This document shows, in pieces, positions 7,156 to 15,850 of a stretch of DNA of 60,928 bases. The first letter of the stretch is position 1, and each line of letters starts with the position of its first letter. The stretch comes from Bacteroidales bacterium (GTDB taxonomy: Bacteria; Bacteroidota; Bacteroidia; Bacteroidales; WCHB1-69), in NCBI GenBank assembly GCA_024686335.1, contig JAILCI010000026.1:1-60928 (forward strand). Reading direction: 5' to 3'. The notes under the pieces are model-generated. The model was given only the letters and a program-made list of their open reading frames with translations. It was not told where the DNA came from and did no database searches. The position numbers and the translations under genes were made by a program.

Positions 7156-9111
7156 ATGAAGCTCAGCATCGTCATCGTCAACTATAACGTCTGCTATTTT
7201 CTTGAACAGGCACTTCACTCTGTCTTCAAGGCGCTGAAGAATGTGGATGGCGAAGTCTTTGTTGTGGATAATAACTCCGTGGATAATTCCCTGGAGATGC
7301 TGGCGGAGAAGTTTCCGCAGGTCAAGGTGATTGCGAATAAAGACAATGTCGGTTTTTCTCGCGCAAACAATCAGGCTATAAGAATCTCGACAGGTGAATA
7401 TGTGCTGCTGCTGAATCCAGACACTGTTGTGGAGGAGGATACTTTTGAGAAATGTATTGCCTTTATGGACAAGACTCCGGATGCCGGTGGCTTGGGCGTT
7501 AAGATGGTCAACGGCAAAGGCGAGTTCCTGCCTGAGTCCAAGCGCGGAATTCCGTATCCCTCGGTGGCATTCTATAAACTGTTCGGACTATCCAAACTTT
7601 TCCCTCATTCTAAGAAGTTCGGCTCCTATCATGCGACCTATCTTGACGAGAACGAGGTCAACCAAGTGGAGGTGCTTTCCGGCGCTTTTATGATGCTCCG
7701 TAAGAGTGTGCTCGATAAAATCGGACTTCTCGACGAGGACTATTTCATGTATGGAGAGGATATAGATCTCTCGTATAGGGTTCTGAAAGGTGGTTATAAG
7801 AATTATTATTTTCCTGAAACCAGAATCATCCACTATAAGGGAGAGAGTACAAAGAAGGGAAGTCTGAACTATGTCCATGTCTTCTATAAGGCGATGCAGA
7901 TTTTTGCTCAGAAGCATTTCTCTCAGAAGAATGCAAAACTATTTAGTGTCTTCATTAACTTCGCTATCTGGTTTCGGGCTTCTTTGGCGGTGCTGAAGAG
8001 GATCTTTGATCGTCTGTGGCTTCCTTTATTAGATGCTATCATCATCTATGCTGGCATGTTCATGATTGCCCGTTATTGGGACAGCAATATTTTGGCGGCG
8101 CGCGATAGTGCGTTTCCCTCCTTTTATTATTATATTGTAATACCTTGTTATATATTAGTGTGGCTCCTTGCCGTTTTGCTCTGCAAAGGCTATCGACGGC
8201 CCGTACAACTAAGTAGTCTTAACAAAGGTATCCTGACAGGCACTGTCGTCATATTGCTAGTCTATGCTCTGTTGCCGGAAACACTCCGTTTCTCTCGAGC
8301 TGTCACACTCTTCGGAGCTATGTGGACGGTTATTTCGATGAATCTGACGCGTTATGTCTTGCGCCATTTGCCGGCGGGCAGCGATTTCGTGGGTTCACAG
8401 AACACGCGCCGAATTCTAGTGGTAGGGGAGAGTGTGGAGGCTAATCGCGTGCTAGGGCTTGTCCGCATGATGGACGCCAAGTGCTCTTTTGCGGGTATAG
8501 CCACGCTTCATGATGGACAACCGAAAGCTGCGCCGATAGTAGGCACTATCGAACATTTTTCCGAACTGCTCTCCTTGTATCGTGTCAATGAAGTTATCTT
8601 CTGCGCTAAGGATGTGACTTCCGAGCAGATCATCGACTGGATGAGCCGTTTACAAGATTCCCAGATAGAGTTCAGGATTGCCCCTGAAGACAGTCATTTC
8701 GTCATTGGCAGCAACTCAATATTCACCCCTGATAGTCTCTATACGATTCCAGTTCGGTCCTTGGCGCAGAGAAGTGTCCGTCGCAGCAAACGAATCTTCA
8801 ACGTGCTTATCTCCTGTCTGTTGCTGCTCTTCATTTGGCTCGACATTTGGTTTGTCAGACGAAAAGGCCAATTCGTCCGCAACATCTTTGCGGTGTTGGC
8901 TGATCGCAAAAGTTGGGTCAGTTGCGTACACTATGACCGCTTTGGCGAGTTCGTGCGTCCGGGTGTCCTGCATCCCACTGATACGTACAAGGGACAGACT
9001 TTCTCCGACGACATGGTGATGCTTGCTGACGACCTCTATTTCCGTGACTACAGGCCGAGAGTCGATTTGGCCACCATGTGGAACAGTTTTGGAGACCTGG
9101 GAAGGTCATAA
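7156..9111 (+). CDS. GT2 glycosyltransferase fused to a degenerate polyprenyl glycosylphosphotransferase-like half
   Basis: This 651-residue protein has an N-terminal family 2 glycosyltransferase domain (about 1-250: SIVIVNYN, VDNNSVDNS, NVGFSRANNQ, LLLNPDT). Then come several membrane segments (about 285-400), a Rossmann-like domain starting at TRRILVVGES (about 420-540) and a last segment KRIFNVLISCLLLL. The second half resembles WbaP/CapD-like glycosylphosphotransferases, but the catalytic sugar-transferase block (normally with a KFRSM-like motif) is missing and replaced by RNIFAVLADRKSWVS. It probably glycosylates a lipid-linked envelope glycan. The acceptor is unknown. Confidence 0.85.
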   Translation: MKLSIVIVNYNVCYFLEQALHSVFKALKNVDGEVFVVDNNSVDNSLEMLAEKFPQVKVIANKDNVGFSRANNQAIRISTGEYVLLLNPDTVVEEDTFEKCIAFMDKTPDAGGLGVKMVNGKGEFLPESKRGIPYPSVAFYKLFGLSKLFPHSKKFGSYHATYLDENEVNQVEVLSGAFMMLRKSVLDKIGLLDEDYFMYGEDIDLSYRVLKGGYKNYYFPETRIIHYKGESTKKGSLNYVHVFYKAMQIFAQKHFSQKNAKLFSVFINFAIWFRASLAVLKRIFDRLWLPLLDAIIIYAGMFMIARYWDSNILAARDSAFPSFYYYIVIPCYILVWLLAVLLCKGYRRPVQLSSLNKGILTGTVVILLVYALLPETLRFSRAVTLFGAMWTVISMNLTRYVLRHLPAGSDFVGSQNTRRILVVGESVEANRVLGLVRMMDAKCSFAGIATLHDGQPKAAPIVGTIEHFSELLSLYRVNEVIFCAKDVTSEQIIDWMSRLQDSQIEFRIAPEDSHFVIGSNSIFTPDSLYTIPVRSLAQRSVRRSKRIFNVLISCLLLLFIWLDIWFVRRKGQFVRNIFAVLADRKSWVSCVHYDRFGEFVRPGVLHPTDTYKGQTFSDDMVMLADDLYFRDYRPRVDLATMWNSFGDLGRS

Positions 9112-9236
9112 AAAAAGTTTCTGAGTGGAATAGAAAAATTAACTACATAACAATCTGATTAACAATAGATTATACATATTTATAACAAGTATAGAAAAAA
9201 ATATTTGTAAGTCATTGGTTGTTAATAAAAAAAGTG

Positions 9237-9244
9237 TATCTTTG
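9237..9244 (+). promoter_or_regulatory. -7 promoter element for the rpmD-rplQ cluster
   Basis: TATCTTTG followed by C, with a TTG at 9215-9217 that is 19 bases upstream and fits the -33 element. It is the only good promoter in front of the ribosomal protein cluster. Confidence 0.8.
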
Positions 9245-9379
9245 CACGCTTTTTGAAGTGGAATGCTATAAAGCAGCGAAAGGAAGATTTTTTTGTTGTA
9301 ACTGCTTGATTTTCACGGACTGTATTGAAATAGGGTAGAGAATTGAAGGGTTGATTTCTTATAGTTAGAAAATACAATG

Positions 9380-9417
9380 TAGCACGCTTTTTCTTCAAAA
9401 AGTATGCTATTTTTTTT
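9380..9417 (+). terminator. Terminator-like hairpin inside the rpmD leader (candidate attenuator)
   Basis: Arms TAGCACGCTTTTT and AAAAAGTATGCTA (one G-U pair and one mismatch) enclose a CTTC loop and are followed by eight Ts. It lies 38 bases before the rpmD start, on the coding strand of the operon, so full termination here would silence the cluster. Regulated read-through is an inference. Confidence 0.6.
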
Positions 9418-9455
9418 GATAATAATCAATAATTAAAAATCATAATTTTAAAAGG

Positions 9456-9635
9456 ATGAAAAAGATTAAAATTACACAGGTGAGAAGTGCGGTAGGTAGA
9501 CCGATCCGCCAAAAAAGATCCTTAGAATCATTGGGTTTGCACAAAATGCACCAAACGGTTGAACATGAGGCTACTCCTCAAATTGAAGGTATTGTGAATG
9601 CTATCAAGCATTTGGTAACCGTTGAAGAGTTATAA
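9456..9635 (+). CDS. rpmD: Large ribosomal subunit protein L30
   Basis: This 59-residue protein starts MKKIKITQVRSAVGRP and contains QKRSLESLGL and a VNAIKHLVTVEE tail, the usual L30 fold and length. The start is preceded by AAAAGG. It is the first gene of the cluster here. In most genomes it follows rpsE, which is absent, so the usual spc gene order is cut exactly upstream of rpmD. The gap to rplO is 31 bases. Confidence 0.93.
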   Translation: MKKIKITQVRSAVGRPIRQKRSLESLGLHKMHQTVEHEATPQIEGIVNAIKHLVTVEEL

Positions 9636-9666
9636 CAGATTTTAAAATTTTAGTTGAGAAAAAGAT

Positions 9667-10134
9667 ATGACAACGAAATTACACAACTTAACACCAGCAG
9701 AGAATTCTACAAAGAATGTGAAAAGAATAGGTAGAGGTCAAGGTTCCGGTAAGGGCGGTACTTCTACAAGAGGTAACAAGGGTGCTCAGTCTCGTTCAGG
9801 TTACAGCCGTAAGATCGGTTTCGAAGGTGGCCAGATGCCCATTTACCGTATTCTCCCTAAGAGAGGTTTCAAAAATATCAACCGTGTGGAATATAACGCT
9901 ATCAACATCAGCACTCTTCAGAAGCTTGCTGACAAGAACATCCTCGACATTAACAAGGAGGTTTTGATGGCTAACGGTTTGGCTAAGAAGAAAGATCTCA
10001 TCGTCATACTGGCCAAAGGCGAACTGACCGCCAAGGTTAATGTGACTGCAGACAAGTATTCTGCAAAAGCCAAGGCTGCTATCGAGCAAGCTGGTGGCAC
10101 TGCCAACCTGGTTAACGCTCCTGCAGCTGAATAA
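9667..10134 (+). CDS. rplO: Large ribosomal subunit protein L15
   Basis: This 155-residue protein has the basic, glycine-rich N terminus of L15 (GRGQGSGKGGTSTRGNKGAQ, about 23-42) and the PIYRILPKRGF block. It binds 23S rRNA late in 50S assembly. A short Ala-rich C-terminal tail is present. It lies between rpmD and secY as in the standard spc operon. Confidence 0.95.
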   Translation: MTTKLHNLTPAENSTKNVKRIGRGQGSGKGGTSTRGNKGAQSRSGYSRKIGFEGGQMPIYRILPKRGFKNINRVEYNAINISTLQKLADKNILDINKEVLMANGLAKKKDLIVILAKGELTAKVNVTADKYSAKAKAAIEQAGGTANLVNAPAAE

Positions 10135-10160
10135 TTTTTTAACAACACTCATTTTCTGTT

Positions 10161-11516
10161 ATGAAAAGATTTATTGAAACGATAAAAAACATTTTCAGGA
10201 TTGAAGATCTGAGAAAACGTATTCTCTACACGCTCTTCATCATCCTGATTTACCGTTTTGGTGCGCATGTGGTGCTCCCGGGTATCAACCCTGGCGGACT
10301 TTCCGCTTTCACCAAGGCAACCCAAGAGGGTATTCTCGGTATGTTAGACCTCTTCTCTGGTGGTGCATTCTCTAATGCTTCCATCTTTGCATTGGGTATC
10401 ATGCCTTACATCTCCGCATCCATCGTTGTCCAATTGATGACTTTGGCTGTTCCCTATTTCCAGCGTCTTCAGAAGGAAGGCGAGAGTGGACGTAAGAAAA
10501 TCAATCAGATTACCCGTTATCTTACCGTCCTCGTGCTGGCTATCCAGTCTCCCGCTTACATCGCTCAGCTGGTGAACCAATTCCCGCAGGCTATTGCTCC
10601 TTCAATGCTTGAGCACCATATCCTCGGTTTCACGGCATTCAGCGTTTGTGCGTTTATCCTCCTGATCTCCGCAACCCTGTTTATCATGTGGTTGGGCGAG
10701 AGAATCACTGACAACGGTATCGGTAACGGTATTTCCATGATCATTATGATCGGTATTATCGCCCGTTTGCCGTATGCTCTCAAGGCTGAGTTCGTAGCTC
10801 GTATTACCGAGATGAACGGTGGTCCGATCGTGTTCATCATCGAGATCGTTCTCATGATGGTCATCATCGCCCTCTGTATCCTCCTCGTTCAGGGTACCCG
10901 CCGTATTCCCGTCCAATATGCAAAGCGCGTCGTGGGCAACAAACAGTACGGTGGTGTTCGTAACTATCTGCCTCTGAAGGTCAATGCTGCCGGCGTTATG
11001 CCTATCATCTTCGCTCAGGCTATCATGTTCCTGCCGTTGATGTTCGTCAGAAACGTTGAGACCACCTCTGGTTTCTGGAGCAGTTTCATCGACTATAACA
11101 GATTCGGATACAACTTGGTGTTCTTCATCATGATTATTCTCTTCACCTATTTCTATACCGCTATTACTATCAACCCGCAGCAGATTGCTGAGGACCTGAA
11201 GAAGAACGGTGGCTTTATCCCTGGCATCAAACCGGGTAAGCAGACCCAAGAGTTCATCGATACTGTGATGTCCCGCATCACTCTTCCGGGCTCTATCTTC
11301 TTAGGTATCGTGGCTATCCTTCCTGCTGTAGTCCGTATGTTCGGTGTTAACCAACAGTTCGCACAGTTCTTCGGCGGTACTTCCCTCCTCATTATGGTGG
11401 GCGTTGTGCTGGATACGTTGCAGCAGATAGAAAGTCACTTGTTGATGAGACATTATGACGGTTTGACCAAGTCCGGTAGAATCAAAGGCCGTACCGGCGG
11501 TGTTTATGGAGGTTAA
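10161..11516 (+). CDS. secY: Preprotein translocase channel subunit SecY
   Basis: This 451-residue membrane protein has ten predicted membrane segments. Family landmarks include YRFGAHVVLPGI near residues 30-42, the cytosolic loop RKKINQITRYLTV after segment 2, and SGRIKGRTGG at the C terminus. It forms the Sec channel together with SecE and SecG, which are not in this window. It follows rplO by 26 bases and is followed closely by map. Confidence 0.96.
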   Translation: MKRFIETIKNIFRIEDLRKRILYTLFIILIYRFGAHVVLPGINPGGLSAFTKATQEGILGMLDLFSGGAFSNASIFALGIMPYISASIVVQLMTLAVPYFQRLQKEGESGRKKINQITRYLTVLVLAIQSPAYIAQLVNQFPQAIAPSMLEHHILGFTAFSVCAFILLISATLFIMWLGERITDNGIGNGISMIIMIGIIARLPYALKAEFVARITEMNGGPIVFIIEIVLMMVIIALCILLVQGTRRIPVQYAKRVVGNKQYGGVRNYLPLKVNAAGVMPIIFAQAIMFLPLMFVRNVETTSGFWSSFIDYNRFGYNLVFFIMIILFTYFYTAITINPQQIAEDLKKNGGFIPGIKPGKQTQEFIDTVMSRITLPGSIFLGIVAILPAVVRMFGVNQQFAQFFGGTSLLIMVGVVLDTLQQIESHLLMRHYDGLTKSGRIKGRTGGVYGG

Positions 11517-11518
11517 TA

Positions 11519-12325
11519 GTGTTTATGACATTCAGAAGAATTAAATATAAGAGCGAAGCTGACTTCGTCAAGCTGAGAGAGAGCGCTAAGGTGGTGGCAA
11601 TCACCCTCGCCGAGGTGGCTAAATATATCAAGCCCGGCGTACCCTTGACCTATCTCGACAGCATTGGCGAGCAGTGTATCCGCGACCATCATGCCATCCC
11701 GTCTTTCAAGGGTTTTGAGGGCTTCCCTGCATCCCTTTGTTTGTCGGTGAACGATGTGGTGGTTCACGGAATCCCGAAACAGGGCGATGTGCTCCGCGAC
11801 GGTGACATCATCTCTGTTGACTGCGGTGCTCTTCTTAATGGCTTCCACGGCGATTTCGCCTATACCTTTGCCGTTGGCGAGGTGAAAGAGGAAGTACGTC
11901 TTCTGATGGAAAGAACCAAGGAATCCCTCATGCTTGGCATCAAGGCTGCAGTGAACGGCAATACGGTAGGCGACATCGGACACGCTGTCCAGACCTACTG
12001 CGAGCAGTTCGGATACGGTGTAGTTCGCGAACTCTGCGGTCATGGCATCGGCCGTGACATGCACGAGCGCCCTGACATCACCAACTACGGACGCCCTCAT
12101 ACTGGCGACCGTCTGCAACCCGGCATGTGCATCTGCATTGAACCGATGATTACCCTTGGTACTCATAAGATCTATATGGAGAAGGACGGATGGACCATCC
12201 ATACTCAGGATAACAAGCCCGCCGCCCATTATGAGCACCAGATGATCATCACCGACCACGGCACAGAGGTAATTTCCTCCTATAAGCTCATCGGAGAAGT
12301 ATTAGGCACACAAGAACTTTATTAA
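11519..12325 (+). CDS. map: Methionine aminopeptidase, type I
   Basis: This enzyme removes the N-terminal methionine from new proteins. The metal-binding residues are present: D in SVDCGAL, D in HGDFAY, H in GHGIGRDMHE, E in ICIEPMI and E in EHQMIIT. Two starts are possible. The GTG at 11519 (268 residues) has GGAGG six bases upstream. The ATG at 11525 (266 residues) is the more usual codon. The gene is in the standard secY-map-infA order, with only two to eight bases after secY. Confidence 0.94.
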   Translation: MFMTFRRIKYKSEADFVKLRESAKVVAITLAEVAKYIKPGVPLTYLDSIGEQCIRDHHAIPSFKGFEGFPASLCLSVNDVVVHGIPKQGDVLRDGDIISVDCGALLNGFHGDFAYTFAVGEVKEEVRLLMERTKESLMLGIKAAVNGNTVGDIGHAVQTYCEQFGYGVVRELCGHGIGRDMHERPDITNYGRPHTGDRLQPGMCICIEPMITLGTHKIYMEKDGWTIHTQDNKPAAHYEHQMIITDHGTEVISSYKLIGEVLGTQELY

Positions 12326-12338
12326 AACGAAATAATAT

Positions 12339-12560
12339 ATGGCAAAACAATCATCATTCGATTTAGACGGCATCGTAACGGAAGCTTTGGGCAACGGCAT
12401 GTATCGCGTGCAGTTGGACAACGGCCACGTTATTCTTGCCCACCTGTCCGGGAAAATGCGTCTGCATTACATCAAGATCCTCCCGGGCGACAAAGTTCAA
12501 GTGGCTATGTCTCCTTATGACCTTACAAAAGGTCGCATCACCTATCGCTACAAAGCATAA
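12339..12560 (+). CDS. infA: Translation initiation factor IF-1
   Basis: This 73-residue S1/OB-fold protein has the family blocks [20 protein letters not shown] and [17 protein letters not shown], with the length expected for IF-1. It binds the A site of the 30S subunit during initiation. It lies 13 bases after map and 33 before rpmJ. Confidence 0.96.
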   Translation: MAKQSSFDLDGIVTEALGNGMYRVQLDNGHVILAHLSGKMRLHYIKILPGDKVQVAMSPYDLTKGRITYRYKA

Positions 12561-12593
12561 CAATAATTGATAAAATAATAAATAATAATAGCA

Positions 12594-12710
12594 ATGAAAG
12601 TTAGAACTTCAGTAAAGAAAAGATCAGACGATTGTATCGTCGTTAGACGTAAAGGTGTTGTTTACGTAATCAACAAAAAGAACCCTAAGTTCAAACAACG
12701 TCAAGGATAA
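12594..12710 (+). CDS. rpmJ: Large ribosomal subunit protein L36 (zinc-free type)
   Basis: This is a 38-residue protein, [14 protein letters not shown] followed by [14 protein letters not shown] and ending KFKQRQG. Zinc-binding L36 has three Cys and one His. Here only C14 remains and the other ligand positions are S11, N27 and a non-His residue. It is therefore the C-minus form, known from Bacteroidota, that works without zinc. It sits between infA and rpsM as usual. Confidence 0.95.
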   Translation: MKVRTSVKKRSDDCIVVRRKGVVYVINKKNPKFKQRQG

Positions 12711-12743
12711 TAATAATTAATAACTTAATAAATATACATTAAT

Positions 12744-13118
12744 ATGGCAAGAATTGCAGGTATTGATTTACCGAAGAACAAGCATGGCGAGATCGGTTTG
12801 ACATACATCTATGGGATTGGCCGAAGCACAGCCCAAAGAATTTTGACAAAAGCCGGTATCAGCTGGGACAAAAAGGTAAATGAATGGAATGACGATGAAT
12901 TGGCAGTAATCCGTGGATTGGTTAGTGAGATTAAGGTGGAAGGTCCCCTTAGATCTGAAGAACAGATGAACATCAAACGATTAATGGATATCGGCTGTTA
13001 CAGAGGCATTCGTCATCGTTTGGGTTTACCGGTTCGTGGTCAGAGCACCAAGAATAATGCCCGTACACGTAAGGGACGTAAGAAAACTGTTGCTAACAAG
13101 AAGAAAGCAACTAAGTAA
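12744..13118 (+). CDS. rpsM: Small ribosomal subunit protein S13
   Basis: This 124-residue protein starts [20 protein letters not shown] and carries [11 protein letters not shown] and [14 protein letters not shown] with a basic tail ([10 protein letters not shown]). It sits at the head of the 30S subunit and contacts the P-site tRNA and the bridge to the 50S subunit. It follows rpmJ by 33 bases and precedes rpsK by 28. Confidence 0.97.
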   Translation: MARIAGIDLPKNKHGEIGLTYIYGIGRSTAQRILTKAGISWDKKVNEWNDDELAVIRGLVSEIKVEGPLRSEEQMNIKRLMDIGCYRGIRHRLGLPVRGQSTKNNARTRKGRKKTVANKKKATK

Positions 13119-13146
13119 TCATTAACATCTTAATTGGATAAACAAT

Positions 13147-13536
13147 ATGGCTAAAAATACTAAATCATCCAAGAAGAAAGTCGTTAGAATTGACGCTCAA
13201 GGAAAAGCCTTCATCTACGCTTCTTTCAATAATGTAATCGTATCCCTTACCAACAACGACGGCCAAGTTATCTCTTGGTCTTCCGCAGGTAAAATGGGTT
13301 ACAGAGGTTCTAAGAAAAACACTCCCTACGCTGCTCAGATGGTAGCTCAGGATTGCGCCAAGGTTGCTTACGACCTCGGTCTTCGCAGAGTGAAAGTTTT
13401 TGTTAAAGGTCCGGGACAAGGCCGTGAGTCAGCTATCCGCTCTATTAACACTTGCGGTATCATCGTGGAAGAAATTATGGATGTTACTCCGCTTCCTCAC
13501 AATGGTTGTCGTCCTCCTAAACACAGAAGAGTATAA
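13147..13536 (+). CDS. rpsK: Small ribosomal subunit protein S11
   Basis: This 129-residue protein has the S11 blocks [37 protein letters not shown] and the terminal [13 protein letters not shown]. It forms part of the 30S platform near the mRNA exit. It lies between rpsM and rpsD in the alpha-operon order. Confidence 0.97.
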   Translation: MAKNTKSSKKKVVRIDAQGKAFIYASFNNVIVSLTNNDGQVISWSSAGKMGYRGSKKNTPYAAQMVAQDCAKVAYDLGLRRVKVFVKGPGQGRESAIRSINTCGIIVEEIMDVTPLPHNGCRPPKHRRV

Positions 13537-13574
13537 TTCATTGAATACAATAACAATATAGAAAGATTAAGATT

Positions 13575-14180
13575 ATGGCAAGATATACAGGACCTAAGAC
13601 TAGAATCGCTAGAAAGTTCAAGGAACCGATTTACGGACCCGACAAATATTTGGACAGAAAGAACTATGCCCCCGGCCAGCACGGTCTGAGCAGAAGACGT
13701 TCTAAATTGTCTGAGTACGGTCTTCAGTTGCAAGAGAAACAAAAAGCTAAATACACCTACGGCCTTCTGGAAAGACAGTTCCGTAAACTGTTTGACATGG
13801 CATCCCGTAAGAAAGGTGTTACTGGTCAGAACTTGATGCAACTCATCGAGTCCAGACTGGACAACGTGGTGTTCCGTTTGGGTATTGCTCCCAGCCGCGC
13901 CGCTGCCCGTCAGCTCGTTAACCATCGTCATATCACCGTTAATGGTCAGATTTGCAGCATCCCCTCCCGTCTGTTAGTGCCAGGCGATACCGTTGAGGTA
14001 CGCGAGCGCTCTAAAGCTCTCGAGGTGATCACCAACTCCCTGAGCGGTAAGGCTATGACTTCTCCTTGGCTTGAATGGGACGGAAACCTCATGGTTGGTA
14101 AGTTCATGAACTACCCGCAGAGAGCAGAAATTCCGGAGACCATCAACGAGCAGGCTATCGTCGAGTTGTACTCCAAGTAA
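13575..14180 (+). CDS. rpsD: Small ribosomal subunit protein S4
   Basis: This 201-residue protein has an N-terminal S4 domain and a C-terminal S4 RNA-binding domain ([24 protein letters not shown]). It nucleates 30S assembly on 16S rRNA and in other bacteria is the translational repressor of the alpha operon. The N terminus lacks zinc-ligand cysteines. The 79-base gap to rpoA holds a small hairpin and heptamer repeat. Confidence 0.97.
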   Translation: MARYTGPKTRIARKFKEPIYGPDKYLDRKNYAPGQHGLSRRRSKLSEYGLQLQEKQKAKYTYGLLERQFRKLFDMASRKKGVTGQNLMQLIESRLDNVVFRLGIAPSRAAARQLVNHRHITVNGQICSIPSRLLVPGDTVEVRERSKALEVITNSLSGKAMTSPWLEWDGNLMVGKFMNYPQRAEIPETINEQAIVELYSK

Positions 14181-14193
14181 TAGTAAGTAATCG

Positions 14194-14230
14194 GTGAACT
14201 GTGTTATGCAGTTCACTGTCCACAGTTCAC
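14194..14230 (+). repeat. Hairpin plus heptamer repeat in the rpsD-rpoA gap
   Basis: GTGAACTG and CAGTTCAC pair around a 7-base loop. The right arm begins a run of three 7-base units, AGTTCAC-TGTCCAC-AGTTCAC. There is no T-tract, so it is not a terminator. It lies 30 bases before the rpoA start and could affect rpoA translation. Confidence 0.55.
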
Positions 14231-14259
14231 TTAGATTATTAATTAAAAAATCAAATACA

Positions 14260-15255
14260 ATGGCAATATTAACATTTCAAAAACCGGATCGAGTCATCTT
14301 AAATGAGGCCGACGATTTTCATGGAGTCTTCGAATTTCGTCCCCTGCAGCAAGGCTTCGGTGTTACCGTAGGTAATGCCCTTCGTCGCGTACTGCTCTCC
14401 TCATTGGAAGGCTATGCCATTACTTCTCTTAAAATAGAAGGCGTGACTCAGGAGTTCTCCTCCATCCCTGGCATCATGGAAGATGTTACCGACATCGTCC
14501 TTAACTTGAAGCAGGTCCGTTTGAAGAACAAGATTGAGAACAACACCAGCGAGAAGGCTACCATCGTCATCAGCGGTCAAGAGACATTCACCGCCGGCGA
14601 CATCAATGGTTTCCTCAACTTCTTCCAGGTCCTCAATCCCGATCTGCTCATCTGCCGCATGGAGCCTTCCGTACGCCTCGTTATGGAAATCACCATCGAC
14701 AAGGGTCGCGGTTATGTTCCAGTAGAGGACAACCGTTCTTTGCATGAAGGTATCGATGTTATCGCTATCGATTCCATCCATACACCTATTAAGAATGTGA
14801 AGTACTACATTGAGCCTTATCGTGTAGAGCAGAAGACCGACTTCGAAAAGCTGATTATGGAGATTGACACTGACGGTTCCATCCATCCTAAGGATGCCCT
14901 GAAGGAAGCTGCTAACATCCTGATTCAGCACTTTGCTCTCTTCACCGACGAGAAGATTACCCAAGACACTCCGGAACCTGCACAGGAAGCCATCAGCAAT
15001 GATGACAACACTATGCTTATCCGTCAGGTCTTGAGTTCCAAACTCATCGACATGGACCTCTCCGTGAGAGCTCTCAACTGCCTCAAGTCTGCTGAACTGG
15101 AGACCTTAGGCGACCTCGTGGCCATTCATAAGAGCGACCTGCTCAAATTCCGTAACTTCGGTAAGAAATCTCTCGCTGAGTTGGAAGAGCTGGTTCACTC
15201 CAAAGGACTCGAATTTGGTATGGATGTATCACAATATCAATTAGATAAAGAATAA
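14260..15255 (+). CDS. rpoA: RNA polymerase alpha subunit
   Basis: This 331-residue protein has the N-terminal dimerisation domain ([20 protein letters not shown], about 28-47) and a C-terminal HhH domain ([21 protein letters not shown] to FGKKSLAEL) that binds UP-element DNA and activators. The ATG at 14260 ([12 protein letters not shown]) is chosen. An upstream in-frame GTG at 14194 lies inside the hairpin repeat and would add residues not found in the family. It follows rpsD and precedes rplQ by eight bases. Confidence 0.96.
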   Translation: MAILTFQKPDRVILNEADDFHGVFEFRPLQQGFGVTVGNALRRVLLSSLEGYAITSLKIEGVTQEFSSIPGIMEDVTDIVLNLKQVRLKNKIENNTSEKATIVISGQETFTAGDINGFLNFFQVLNPDLLICRMEPSVRLVMEITIDKGRGYVPVEDNRSLHEGIDVIAIDSIHTPIKNVKYYIEPYRVEQKTDFEKLIMEIDTDGSIHPKDALKEAANILIQHFALFTDEKITQDTPEPAQEAISNDDNTMLIRQVLSSKLIDMDLSVRALNCLKSAELETLGDLVAIHKSDLLKFRNFGKKSLAELEELVHSKGLEFGMDVSQYQLDKE

Positions 15256-15263
15256 GAAGCAAT

Positions 15264-15761
15264 ATGAGACACCAAAAGAAAAACAATCATTTAGGAAGAA
15301 CAGATGCCCACAGAAAAGCAATGCTTTCCAACATGGCATCATCCTTGATCATGCACAAGAGAATCAATACGACTCTTGCAAAGGCTAAGGAATTGAGAAA
15401 ATACATTGAGCCCCTCGTGACTCGTAGTAAGAATGATACTACCCATTCCCGTCGTATCGTTTTCGGTCAACTGCATAACAAATTTGCCGTTACCGAATTG
15501 TTCAGAGAAATTTCTCAGAAGATCGGCGATCGTCCCGGTGGTTATACCAGAATTCTTAAAACCGGTTTCCGTAAGGGTGATAACGCAGAGATGTGCTTGA
15601 TCGAGTTCGTTGATTACAACGAGACTTACACACAAGCTGGTGGTAAGAAGAAATCTACCCGTACACGTCGTAGCAGTAAGAAGTCCAACAAGCCAGCTGA
15701 GGCTGTTGCTGAGACTACCGAAGCTCCGGCTGCAGAAGCTACTGAAACTCCCGCTGAATAA
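15264..15761 (+). CDS. rplQ: Large ribosomal subunit protein L17
   Basis: This 165-residue protein has the L17 core (about 1-118: [20 protein letters not shown], then [16 protein letters not shown] and [15 protein letters not shown]). A C-terminal extension of about 45 residues is rich in Lys, Ser, Ala, Glu and Pro, of a kind common in Bacteroidota. It is the last gene of the ribosomal cluster and is followed by a terminator. Confidence 0.96.
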   Translation: MRHQKKNNHLGRTDAHRKAMLSNMASSLIMHKRINTTLAKAKELRKYIEPLVTRSKNDTTHSRRIVFGQLHNKFAVTELFREISQKIGDRPGGYTRILKTGFRKGDNAEMCLIEFVDYNETYTQAGGKKKSTRTRRSSKKSNKPAEAVAETTEAPAAEATETPAE

Positions 15762-15784
15762 GCGACTAGTTCATACACAAATTG

Positions 15785-15811
15785 AAGGAGGATCCATCGG
15801 GTCCTCCTTTT
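15785..15811 (+). terminator. Intrinsic terminator of the ribosomal protein cluster
   Basis: An 11-bp stem with arms AAGGAGGA..CC and GG..TCCTCCTT closes on a 3-base loop and is followed by a short T-run. It is 23 bases after the rplQ stop. Confidence 0.8.
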
Positions 15812-15822
15812 CTGTTTATGTT

Positions 15823-15844
15823 GAGACGTTTCATGAAACGTCTC
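15823..15844. repeat. Perfect 22-bp palindrome
   Basis: GAGACGTTTCA is followed directly by its exact reverse complement TGAAACGTCTC, with no loop. It lies between the rplQ terminator and the stop of the convergent CotH gene. Palindromes of this GAGACGTT..AACGTCTC type are, as far as I recall, frequent in Bacteroidales intergenic DNA. It may also assist termination of the minus-strand gene. Confidence 0.65.
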
Positions 15845-15850
15845 TGTCAT

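Larger units (their letters stand above)
9112..9455 (+). promoter_or_regulatory. Non-coding region and rpmD operon leader
   Basis: These 344 bases hold no gene. The first 125 bases are AT-rich. A promoter lies at 9237-9244, followed by a leader of about 200 bases. In it AAGCAG (about 9271) can pair with CTGCTT (about 9303). A terminator-like hairpin sits at 9380-9417. The 5' end CTTTTTGAAG (9249-9258) is perfectly complementary to CTTCAAAAAG (9393-9402), the 3' arm of that hairpin. Confidence 0.55.

Noticed and set aside
11513-12259. A 248-codon open frame on the minus strand
   Set aside because: It lies antisense to map, which has all metal ligands in the forward frame.
15823-15844. Palindrome as an operator for a regulator
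   Set aside because: It lies between convergent gene ends, away from any promoter, so an operator role is unlikely.
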